Origin: Deltaproteobacteria bacterium
GTDB taxonomy: Bacteria; Desulfobacterota; Desulfarculia; Adiutricales; Adiutricaceae
Length of the DNA stretch: 52,607 bases
Direction: 5' to 3'
NCBI GenBank assembly: GCA_031273455.1
Contig: JAISRZ010000054.1
Coordinates: forward strand, 1 to 52,607
Part shown: one piece after another, positions 45,570 to 52,607 of the stretch
How the letters are laid out: each line of letters opens with the position of its first letter
How positions within the stretch are numbered: the first letter of the stretch is position 1
Notes under the pieces: generated by a model
Seen by the model: only the letters and a program-made list of their open reading frames with translations
Database searches by the model: none
Told to the model about the DNA's origin: nothing
Made by a program: the position numbers and the translations under genes

Positions 45570-46586
45570 TTAGGGCTTAACCGTTGACCCCCGGCTTAAC
45601 ATGCTACCTAAAGAAACCGCCAGTTCCTCTAAGATCGTCTCCGGCTTGGTGGAGACTAAGGTAACGAGCCCCCGGTGGGCGGCTAAGATGGCGTTTAAGC
45701 CTTCAGTTAATTTAGGCCAAGACCACCGGTTAGCCTGCTCTTTTAATATTCTAAAGTGGTAAGGGTGTAGCCCCATGGGCCTTTGGGAGTTAATACTTTC
45801 CGGGCGGGTCGACTCTAAGTAACTTTTGACCTTAACCAACCGCAAAAAATGGTTGGAAAAGGCATAGGAGAGAGACATGGATGAGGTGTTTTCCTCTAAG
45901 TCCAGTAAAGCCCGAATACCCGCGGGCAGAGCCTGGTTAGCTAAAGGCTCGCCAAGATCGTAAATGACCGCGGTGGGGCCTAAACTGACCAGCTCGGCTA
46001 TCTCCTTAGCCGTTAGTTTAACTCCCCCGCCGGGGTAGATACTGAGCTTTTCCAGCTCCGCCAGTAAAGAGTTAAGGTCTTCCCCCAGGCGGTTTAATAA
46101 GGCCCGAGCCCCGTCAATGCCAAGGTTAAGGCCCTTTAGGGTGGCTTGCCGGATTAGCCACTCGGGTAGCTCTTTTTTCCCGGGCGCCGGACAATCGACC
46201 ACTCGGCCTTTGGCCTCGGCCTCTTTAAAAAACTTTAAGCGAAGGCTTGGCTCTTCCGAAAGTAAAAGGATGGTGTTATCGGGGTTGGGTTTTTCTAAGT
46301 ACCGAGACAGTTTCTCCAGTTCGCCGACCAGATACTTTTCGCGCTTAATGACCACCACCCTCGGCGGGATAAAGAACGGGCTAGTGGAGGCGGCTTCCAT
46401 GATCTGGCCCCACTCGGTTTCCTCGCTCTTAAAGCTCTCGAAGTTGAAGTCGAAATAGGTGGGGTTAACCACGCCTTTAGCCGCCTCAATGGCGGTGGCG
46501 ATAGCCTCCGGGTCCGCGCCTTTAATCACGTATAAAGGCTGCCGCTTGGGGGAGCCTATTTCGGCCACAAATTGTTTAATATCCAT
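45570..46586 (-). CDS. holA: DNA polymerase III delta subunit
   Basis: 338 residues from the ATG at 46586. The frame extends 16 codons further up, but AGGTGGGG just before this ATG and the family N-terminus (MDIKQFVAEIGSPKRQPLYVIKG) favour the shorter form. HolA opens the beta clamp as part of the clamp loader. It has an AAA+ fold without a working P-loop, as here. Visible features: VVVIKREKYLVGELEKLSRYLE, DARALLNRLGEDL-type segment (GARALLNRLGEDLNSLLAELEKLSIYPGG starts near 46100), and a C-terminal helical domain. Confidence 0.9.
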   Translation of the reverse strand: MDIKQFVAEIGSPKRQPLYVIKGADPEAIATAIEAAKGVVNPTYFDFNFESFKSEETEWGQIMEAASTSPFFIPPRVVVIKREKYLVGELEKLSRYLEKPNPDNTILLLSEEPSLRLKFFKEAEAKGRVVDCPAPGKKELPEWLIRQATLKGLNLGIDGARALLNRLGEDLNSLLAELEKLSIYPGGGVKLTAKEIAELVSLGPTAVIYDLGEPLANQALPAGIRALLDLEENTSSMSLSYAFSNHFLRLVKVKSYLESTRPESINSQRPMGLHPYHFRILKEQANRWSWPKLTEGLNAILAAHRGLVTLVSTKPETILEELAVSLGSMLSRGSTVKP

Positions 46587-47523
46587 CGCCCCACCTTTCC
46601 GACCAATTTTAGCCCTTTGAGCCCAGGGACGCAAGGATAACGGCTAGTCCCAGCCTGGATTATGGGGCTAATTGGCGCAAAATATGTATAATTAACTAAA
46701 ATAATGGTATAGGCGTCTAAACATGAGCCCAAGAGCCTAAAGAAAAGCGCCAAAAGACAACGATGGTTAGGCTGGCTGTCGCGGCCTATGGTAGTCAGTT
46801 GAAAAGAGGAAGGCTTAACTGTAAGCAAGTAAAGTTATTGAAAGAATTATAATTAGTTTAAATAAGAGAAATTAAACAAAATAGAGCTAATAAGACTGAG
46901 TCAACCTCGTCTCAGAGCGTCAAAAATCAGCCTCCCATTCAGCTAACGAAAAAAATAAAATAATCGGTTGACATTCAAAAAGAAATAGGTTATCAATAAG
47001 GAAACTAGTCTTGCCTTTTTAATCAGACGGAAATTCTTTTTTTTAGTTTTTTTTGACGCTTTCGTCCTGGCTTTGAGCCCTAATGCCTTGACTAATTAGT
47101 CCTAGTTTAGTAAACCGCGCTCATATTAAATTTCGATTGTTGTATAAACGAATGCCTCAAATAGAAAATGAGCTTAGGCCGTTTAAAGCTAAACTGATAG
47201 CTTAGTAAAAAATCCAAAAAAACTGGAAATGATGTAGCTACAGAAATTATTAAAAGTATATTTTGACTATTCTTGAAAACAAGGAATTTTACAAGGACAT
47301 TTTTTTTAGAGTAATTTCATTTTAAATTCCCAGCCGTGTTTTTTCTGGGTGTTATTGCCAGAGATTGAAGCCACAATCTCGATTAGGCAAGAAATTTCAA
47401 GATAAGTTGAGACTTTCAAAAAATTACAGAAGTTAAATTCGTAACTAGCATATTTGCATTTTGTGTAACATAGTTGAAGTATTTTTTATATTTTGTTGTA
47501 TTCTATTTATCAGATGGTAAAAT
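46587..47523. other. AT-rich spacer between holA and the DUF262 gene
   Basis: About 940 bp with no credible ORF. Poly-A and poly-T stretches become dense after 46830. TTGACA at 46968-46973 could be a -35 box, but no good -10 follows at the right distance. Composition matches the AT-rich gene downstream, so the left edge of a transferred segment may lie here. Confidence 0.5.
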
Positions 47524-49194
47524 ATGTCATTTATTTCACTTTCGGTCAGAGAAGTTATTGAAAATATCAACGCCACAAACAATGGCTGGTTTTTACCCGC
47601 TGTTCAACGCCCTTTTGTCTGGGGAAGTCGTTATGAAAGCGAAAAATATATATGTCGATTGTTTGATTCCATTCTTCGTGGTTATCCCATTGGCACTTTG
47701 ATTGTTTGGAATAGCGATCAGGAAATTCCCTATCGTTTGTTCATGGATGATTTTATGAATGGCGATACCCAGAAGTTCGCTGACAAAAACCTTTGGAAAA
47801 GAGAGGATAAGTGGTTGGTTTATGATGGACAACAACGTCTTCAAACACTGTTCACTTGCTTGAAATTTGTACTTAATGATCGGATATTAACCTATAACGT
47901 TTTATTTGATCTTGACAATGAAGATGAAGCTGATTATACTGGCTTTGCTTTTATTGACAAAAACCATGAACCAGATAAAGGTGTGATTGTTATCGCTGAT
48001 CTGTTTGCTAAAAATGATGACTATAAAGTTAAATACAGTAAAAATATAATAAATTCTTTGCCAGAAGAATTGATACAAGATAAAAAAGAAAAAATAGAAA
48101 ATATTATTGATAGATTATGGGATGTTTTTGTTCGTAAGGATGTTAAAACAATTACTTGTTTTTCAATTGATAAAACTTGGAGTGAAGATAGAGTAAATGA
48201 TGTTTTTCAGCGCTTAAATTCTGGTGGAGTGCCATTATCAGGCGCTGATCTATTGCTCTCTAAAATTAAAGAGAAAAAATATGATTATGAAGAAGAGTTA
48301 CAGCAGTATTCCAGCGAAGTTGGAAGATTAACAGACGGTTATAATATTGATTCAAACACTATTTTACAGATGGTTAATTTTGTTGTGAAGGGGACAATTA
48401 AGATTGACGCCGATAGAATCAAAGAATCAGAAATATCTGAGTTCATAGATATTTCACCTGATTTCGCCGAATCTTTATTCGATTTTGTTAAAGGTTTTTT
48501 ATTTGATATTTTTCATATCAACAACAATTCAATAGTCCCTAAAAGTAGAGCATTATTTCCACTCGTAATGTATGCTTATAATTGTTTTAAAAAAGGAATA
48601 AAATATCATAAGATTGATTCTAGCAGTCTGATTAAAATGAAACAATATTTTATATTGTCCCAAGTCAATGATTGGAACACTCAAACAATTGTCAACAACT
48701 GCTCTAATAAAGCGCTAAATTCAATTGATGTTTTTCCACTACAAGATATTATTGATTTTGTTAAAAATAAAAATCGTTTAACCGATATTTCTGTGTCAAG
48801 CATCGAATATTGCCCATGGTTTATGCTCAAGGTGCTTACTCCCAGGCGTTTGTATATATTTGACAAAATACGTAGGCATATCCCGGAATTGGAACATATC
48901 TTTCCCTTGAATCCTGACGACAGACCAGATGACTATAATGTAGATATCATTTGGAATATGCAGCCAGTAGCTAAATCTATCAATAGATTTAAACGTAATA
49001 TCCATCCAAAAATCTATTTCTCTAATAACGCGGATGTTTTAAAAAACAATTACGATTTTGTCCCTCCTTTATCGGATCCACTTTGGGACAACCATGATGC
49101 GTTTATAAAAGATCGTAAGGGAAAAATGCTTTCTTTCTTAAAATCAGAGTATGATCTGTCCGCGATATTAGTTCAGTCACCGAACGGATTTTAA
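47524..49194 (+). CDS. DUF262/HNH protein, GmrSD-like
   Basis: 556 residues. The N-terminal DUF262 (ParB/Srx-like) domain shows VQRPFVWG near residue 29 and the hallmark VYDGQQRLQTL near residue 100, followed by FQRLNSGGVPLSGADLLLS. The C-terminal part has an HNH-like motif LEHIFPLNPDD (His458) and further on WNMQPVAKSINRFK, as in DUF1524-type nucleases. This layout is that of GmrSD-type type IV restriction enzymes and related anti-phage proteins (BrxU, SspE), so a role in defence is likely but inferred. Base composition is far more AT-rich than the flanking holA and def genes. It is alone: no other defence gene is adjacent. Confidence 0.85.
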   Translation: MSFISLSVREVIENINATNNGWFLPAVQRPFVWGSRYESEKYICRLFDSILRGYPIGTLIVWNSDQEIPYRLFMDDFMNGDTQKFADKNLWKREDKWLVYDGQQRLQTLFTCLKFVLNDRILTYNVLFDLDNEDEADYTGFAFIDKNHEPDKGVIVIADLFAKNDDYKVKYSKNIINSLPEELIQDKKEKIENIIDRLWDVFVRKDVKTITCFSIDKTWSEDRVNDVFQRLNSGGVPLSGADLLLSKIKEKKYDYEEELQQYSSEVGRLTDGYNIDSNTILQMVNFVVKGTIKIDADRIKESEISEFIDISPDFAESLFDFVKGFLFDIFHINNNSIVPKSRALFPLVMYAYNCFKKGIKYHKIDSSSLIKMKQYFILSQVNDWNTQTIVNNCSNKALNSIDVFPLQDIIDFVKNKNRLTDISVSSIEYCPWFMLKVLTPRRLYIFDKIRRHIPELEHIFPLNPDDRPDDYNVDIIWNMQPVAKSINRFKRNIHPKIYFSNNADVLKNNYDFVPPLSDPLWDNHDAFIKDRKGKMLSFLKSEYDLSAILVQSPNGF

Positions 49195-49877
49195 CTAGAG
49201 GACGCCCATTTGTTGACCCATAGCCTTGAAAGCGCGGGAGCCTTAAAGCCTTTAAGGCCAGCGAGCTTAGTTGAGCCACCGCTTTGGGCCGGGGCGACTC
49301 CTTGACTAACCTCTTAAATGACCTCCTAAGTTAACTCCCTGGCTAAATTGTATGATAAAGATTATAGAGATAAGCATTTCAATATTTAATTGATTTTTAA
49401 TATTTATCTAGTTTATACAATAAAACTCACGTTTTTCTTGTTGATATTTATTCCTCTTATCTTCTAACAACCTTACTAGACTTCTAATAATACGGTCAAA
49501 CCACTTTAGAGCGACTCTTACCATAAAGGTTAAACCGCCATTCTAAAATCCGGCCAACCTTTAAACCGCCCCAACAATCTGTCAATAAATTCTTCCCAAC
49601 CTTAACCTTCCCCACGCCAAGCCCCACCAAACCCGCCGTGATACTTATCCTCTTAGCCAACCGCTTATTACCCTTAATCCACCTAGCGACGCGCTTTTCC
49701 TGACCTTGCCTCTTCCCCCCCTCCTCTAACCCCCGGTCCCGCCTCTGGACTTCATTTTTCTTTTTTTTACTGTTATGACTTCCAGACTAAACACATAAGT
49801 TCTAAGTTAAATACTAAAATTTGTTATTTAAATAGCATTTAAATATTGATTTTAGTAATTTTTTATAAGGGTCCATC
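49195..49877. other. Spacer with strong strand asymmetry
   Basis: Nothing gene-like. Part of it (about 49590-49760) is very rich in C and T on the plus strand (runs such as CTTCCCCCCCTCCTCTAACC), flanked by AT-rich DNA. Confidence 0.5.
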
Positions 49878-49907
49878 TTGCGTCAAACCCTTAACCTAGT
49901 GTATAAT
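49878..49907 (+). promoter_or_regulatory. Promoter of def-fmt
   Basis: TTGCGT (49878-49883), 18-base spacer, perfect TATAAT (49902-49907), 88 bp before the def ATG. Confidence 0.6.
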
Positions 49908-49995
49908 AATTAGGTTCGCCAAACGGCCCCCTTAACCTTTCGGCTTTCGCCGCTTTGGTTTTCTCGATTGGGGTTGGAAAAATCGTCGAGGTCTC

Positions 49996-50517
49996 ATGGC
50001 CATTTTGCCCATTTTAAAATATCCGGACGCCCGTTTACGGAACATTTCCTCGCCCATTGTCACCTTTGACGAGGCCTTAGCCTCTTTAGACCAGGACATG
50101 CGCGAAACCATGCTGAACGCCCCGGGCTCTGGTCTAGCCGCCCCCCAAGTCAACCGGCTTTTGCGGATCATTGTCATTGACGATTCCGCGCCGGACGAGG
50201 ACTATGGCAGTCGGGTCTTAACCTTAGTCAACCCCAAGATCGTTAACGCCGCTGGGGAGTTAGTCTACCGTGAGGGTTGTCTGTCCGTTCTGGATCTCCA
50301 AGCGGAAGTCCGCCGGGCCGAAGAGGTCACGGTGGAGGCTCAAGACATCGCCGGTCAAAACTTCACCATTACGGCTAAGGGCCGTAAAGCGGTTATTTTG
50401 CAGCACGAGATCGATCACTTGGACGGCGTCCTTTTTGTGGACCGCGTCAGCCGACTGATTAAAGATATGTACTTAAAGAAACGACGCAAATTCCAAAAAC
50501 AGGCCCAAAACTCATGA
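49996..50517 (+). CDS. def: Peptide deformylase
   Basis: 173 residues. It removes the formyl group from the N-terminal methionine of new proteins. The three metal-site motifs are intact: GSGLAAPQV (motif 1), EGCLSV (motif 2, Cys ligand) and QHEIDHLDG (motif 3, HExxH). The length fits type I enzymes. It overlaps fmt by four bases (ATGA), a classic pairing, since Fmt adds the group that Def removes. Confidence 0.96.
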   Translation: MAILPILKYPDARLRNISSPIVTFDEALASLDQDMRETMLNAPGSGLAAPQVNRLLRIIVIDDSAPDEDYGSRVLTLVNPKIVNAAGELVYREGCLSVLDLQAEVRRAEEVTVEAQDIAGQNFTITAKGRKAVILQHEIDHLDGVLFVDRVSRLIKDMYLKKRRKFQKQAQNS

Positions 50518-51455
50518 AAGAGCTCTGGCGCTTAGTGTTTTTTGGCAGTGGGTCTTTGGCTTTGCCCACCCTCTCCGCTTTAATGAGCGGGCCGGACCAG
50601 GTGACCATGGTGGTGACCACGCCGCCGGCCCCGGCGGGGCGAGGTCGGACTTTGCGACCCACCATGGTGGCTGAGCAAGCCCGCTTAGCGGGAGTGCCCC
50701 TTCTTGAGACCGTCAAAATGAACTCCCCGGAGATCCAGGCGGTCATCGCGGCCCAAAAGCCCGATCTCTTAGTGGTCTCGGCTTTTCGGGGGTTTTTAGG
50801 CCCCGAGCTTTTAGCCATGGGTCAAGTGGCCCCGGTCAATATCCACCCTTCTTTGCTGCCGCGCCATCGGGGCCCAGCCCCGGTTAACTGGACCATGTTA
50901 GAAGGCGACCCTAAAGCGGGGGTCTCCATCATCTCTTTAACCCCAGAAATGGACGCCGGGCCAGTTTTGGCCCAGGTCTCCAAAGATCTAACCCCCGGGC
51001 AAGGGGCTGGGGAATTAGAGGCCATCTTAGCCCAGGAAGGGGCTAAGCTTCTTTTGGAAGTGATTGAGGGTTTAAAGAACAAAACCATTGAGCCAAAAGT
51101 CCAGGATCCCCATCTAGTGACCATTGGCCGCCGCTTGGTTAAAGCCGATGGCCGGTTAGTTTTAAATAAACCCGCTTGGGAGCTAGCCAACCAAATTAAT
51201 GGCTTAGACCCCTGGCCCGGGGCCATGGTTTTATTTCGGAATAAACCCTTAAAACTCTTTGGGGCCATCCCCCGAGCTGGGGAAGGAACGCCTGGGCAGA
51301 TCTTAGGCTTGGAGGACGGGCGGTTAATCTTAGGGACCGGGGACGGCGTTTTAGTGGTGCCCCAGTGTCAACCGGAGGGCCGGAACCGCATGAGCGGCTC
51401 GGACTTTTTCCATGGGTATCGCCCCAAGGTCCTGACTAGCTGTCCGGCGGATTAA
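50514..51455 (+). CDS. fmt: Methionyl-tRNA formyltransferase
   Basis: 313 residues, full length. It transfers formyl from 10-formyl-THF to Met-tRNA-fMet. The catalytic Asn-His-Asp set is seen in VNIHPSLLPRHRGPAPVNW and ISLTPEMDAGPVLAQ. The C-terminal OB-like tRNA-binding domain follows (ELANQINGLDPWPGAMV). N-terminal VFFGSGSLALPTLSAL is the usual start. It follows def with a four-base overlap. Downstream is a degenerate repeat with no clear terminator. Confidence 0.96.
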   Translation: MKELWRLVFFGSGSLALPTLSALMSGPDQVTMVVTTPPAPAGRGRTLRPTMVAEQARLAGVPLLETVKMNSPEIQAVIAAQKPDLLVVSAFRGFLGPELLAMGQVAPVNIHPSLLPRHRGPAPVNWTMLEGDPKAGVSIISLTPEMDAGPVLAQVSKDLTPGQGAGELEAILAQEGAKLLLEVIEGLKNKTIEPKVQDPHLVTIGRRLVKADGRLVLNKPAWELANQINGLDPWPGAMVLFRNKPLKLFGAIPRAGEGTPGQILGLEDGRLILGTGDGVLVVPQCQPEGRNRMSGSDFFHGYRPKVLTSCPAD

Positions 51456-51468
51456 TATTTTTAATCTT

Positions 51469-51590
51469 TTTAGTCACCTAGTTTTTTAGTGAGCTAGTTT
51501 TATAGTCATAGCTAGTCTTTACAGTTATATATAGTTTTTAAAGTTACCTAATATTTATAATCAACTAGTCTTTATAGTCAACTAGCCTGT
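51469..51590. repeat. Degenerate CTAGT/TATAGT repeat after fmt
   Basis: Irregular copies of AGTCA(A)CTAGT, CTTTATAGTCA and variants at ~15-25-bp steps. The same CTAGTT core appears in the cusC-upstream decamers. Noncoding. Confidence 0.55.
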
Positions 51591-51609
51591 AAAGATAGAT
51601 CGCCTTGTT

Positions 51610-51658
51610 GTAAGCGTTCACCCGGGGGCCATTTTAGCCATAAGACCAGTCATAGGAG
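51610..51658. repeat. Transposon-end relic, inverse copy of 1049-1094
   Basis: It begins GTAAGCGTTCACCC and continues GGGGGCCATTTTAGCCA, matching the complement of 1049-1094 with one mismatch in the first ~31 bp and partial identity for ~15 bp more. No partner end and no transposase nearby. It looks like an IS66-type end left behind. Confidence 0.55.
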
Positions 51659-51917
51659 CGACGATATCTAGTTCACGCCTGAAACCTGGTCTAGCCACGT
51701 AACCGTTCAAAAGGCGGACCAGAACTTTTTTGACTTATGGTCTTATTGGATAATCAGCCGCAAAAACCTTATAATATTCCAAAAGCTAAGGGCCTAGCCT
51801 TTCAACTACGCTTAAGGACCGCCGATTTTTACGAACCGTTAGCGACTAAGAATCCATTGACGCCGCTAAACCTAAGGCTTTGGAGCCTAACTCCCCATTT
51901 AACCAAAGGGCGTGACT

Positions 51918-52607
51918 ATGAATGATTTATCTCAAAACAAAGCGGATTCCGGGGCCATCGGCCAAAGCCCGACCGCGAGAAAAATACGCCTTGGCGCGGT
52001 TAAATTCGCCGATATCCGTCAAAAAGGCTCTTATTACGCTGACAAAACCGAATTTTTGTATCAGATCGCCATCGATCCAGACCCGTTTTTCCTCTCCCGC
52101 CCCCGCCGATTCGGGAAAACCCTTCTAGTTAGTACGCTTAAATGCCTCTTAGAAGGTCGCCGGGAACTGTTCAAGGGCCTTTGGATTGACCAATCGGACT
52201 ACCACTGGACCCCTTGCCCGGTCATAAGGCTGGAGATGAACTTACTCGACAATCAAGACATTTCGACCATGAAGATCAGCTTGACCAACATGTTGATAAT
52301 CGAGGCTATGTTATTGGGAATAGAGCTTAAGGAGACATTACCCGGCGATATGCTGATAAATCTCATTTCGCGCCTTTATCTGAAATCTGGTCAAGCGGTG
52401 GCCGTTCTTATTGACGAGTACGACGCCCCTATTGTTGAGCATTTAACGGACCCGCCTTTGGCCGATGAGTTTCGCGCGTACTTAAGGAAATTTTACGGCG
52501 TCCTCAAAACCGGCAAAGAAGCGCTCGGTAACGTCTTCATTACCGGAGTGAGCCGGTTTGCCCAGACCTCTATTTTCTCCAAGCTGAACAACCTTAAAGA
52601 CCTCACC
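51918..52607 (+). CDS. AAA-ATPase-like (DUF1703 family) protein, 3' end outside window
   Basis: An open frame of 230 codons from the ATG at 51918 to the window edge with no stop. Family motifs in order: FADIRQKGSYYADKTEFL, the P-loop-like SRPRRFGKTLLVSTL, RELFKGLWI, the Walker B-type VLIDEYDAP, and FITGVSRFAQTSIFSKLNNL. The C-terminal PD-(D/E)XK nuclease domain should follow outside. It is the closest intact relative of the dead copy at 34490-34747, and more distant from the gene at 26590-28188 (which has the same motifs). Confidence 0.92.
   Translation, partial: MNDLSQNKADSGAIGQSPTARKIRLGAVKFADIRQKGSYYADKTEFLYQIAIDPDPFFLSRPRRFGKTLLVSTLKCLLEGRRELFKGLWIDQSDYHWTPCPVIRLEMNLLDNQDISTMKISLTNMLIIEAMLLGIELKETLPGDMLINLISRLYLKSGQAVAVLIDEYDAPIVEHLTDPPLADEFRAYLRKFYGVLKTGKEALGNVFITGVSRFAQTSIFSKLNNLKDLT

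Noticed and set aside
46587..46828. Extended N-terminus or extra ORF before holA
   Set aside because: The family starts at MDIKQF with a good ribosome-binding site; upstream codons show no conservation-like pattern.
46968..46973. TTGACA as a promoter in the spacer before the DUF262 gene
   Set aside because: No acceptable -10 box at 16-18 bases; the spacer is AT-rich enough to give such hexamers by chance.
51737..51925. 62-codon ORF overlapping the start of the last AAA-ATPase-like gene
   Set aside because: It has no ribosome-binding site or family resemblance, and the part upstream of the ATG at 51918 is more likely leader.

Overview
The window looks like a chromosomal segment of a Gram-negative, diderm bacterium, most likely a deltaproteobacterium (Desulfobacterota-like). 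The evidence is an autotransporter, a tripartite CusCFBA efflux pump, type IV pilus parts (PilC and a PilS-like kinase), a two-subunit glycyl-tRNA synthetase, and a Nif3 gene followed by a zinc-ribbon coiled-coil protein. The lineage is an inference; there is no rRNA here. Housekeeping genes are moderately GC-rich with many TTA leucine codons. Accessory genes and spacers are AT-rich. A large share of the window is non-coding, and that DNA is full of decayed gene pieces and short tandem repeats. This suggests a genome that is gaining mobile DNA and eroding at the same time.

Layout. (1) 1-1782: the C-terminal part of an IscB RNA-guided nuclease, then transposon-end relics, iterated GTTATAAC palindromes and a 26-bp tandem repeat. 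(2) 1783-3842: YjbQ and a PilS-like sensor kinase, translationally coupled. (3) 3958-10251: a C-terminal gene relic, the tail of a lost autotransporter, and an intact 1598-residue autotransporter with about 16 GGG[IVL] repeats. (4) 10386-12268: a complete IS1634-like insertion sequence with a perfect 7-bp target duplication, next to pilC (12327-13538). (5) 13539-15096: repeat-rich spacer and a CAT-anticodon tRNA with C at position 33. (6) 15311-18063: nif3, zinc-ribbon protein, NlpC/P60-like cysteine peptidase. (7) 18981-26325: a copper/silver efflux operon (His-rich protein, CusC, CusF, CusB, CusA) with a consensus promoter so close to the first ATG that the mRNA is probably leaderless. (8) 26590-30551: an AAA-ATPase-like/PD-(D/E)XK protein and an ImmA/IrrE peptidase. 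(9) 31108-34094: glyQS. (10) 34490-42744: a dead AAA-ATPase-like gene, four ~200-bp direct repeats, and three tandem paralogues of a double-AAA+ ATPase of unknown function. (11) 42790-46586: nitroreductase, coaX, capA-like and holA on the minus strand. (12) 47524-49194: an AT-rich DUF262/HNH (GmrSD-like) gene. (13) 49996-51455: def-fmt. (14) 51610-52607: a transposon-end relic and the start of another AAA-ATPase-like gene.

How the genes fit together. Def and Fmt process and charge initiator methionine. GlyQS, HolA and CoaX are core genes. The Cus operon exports copper/silver across both membranes. The accessory layer (IscB, IS1634-like element, DUF262 protein, ImmA/IrrE protein, AAA-ATPase-like/DUF1703 family) is typical of mobile or conflict-related DNA. 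The best candidate for an undescribed system is the triplicated double-AAA+ ATPase cluster at 36096-42744 with its flanking repeats and duplicated tail fragment.
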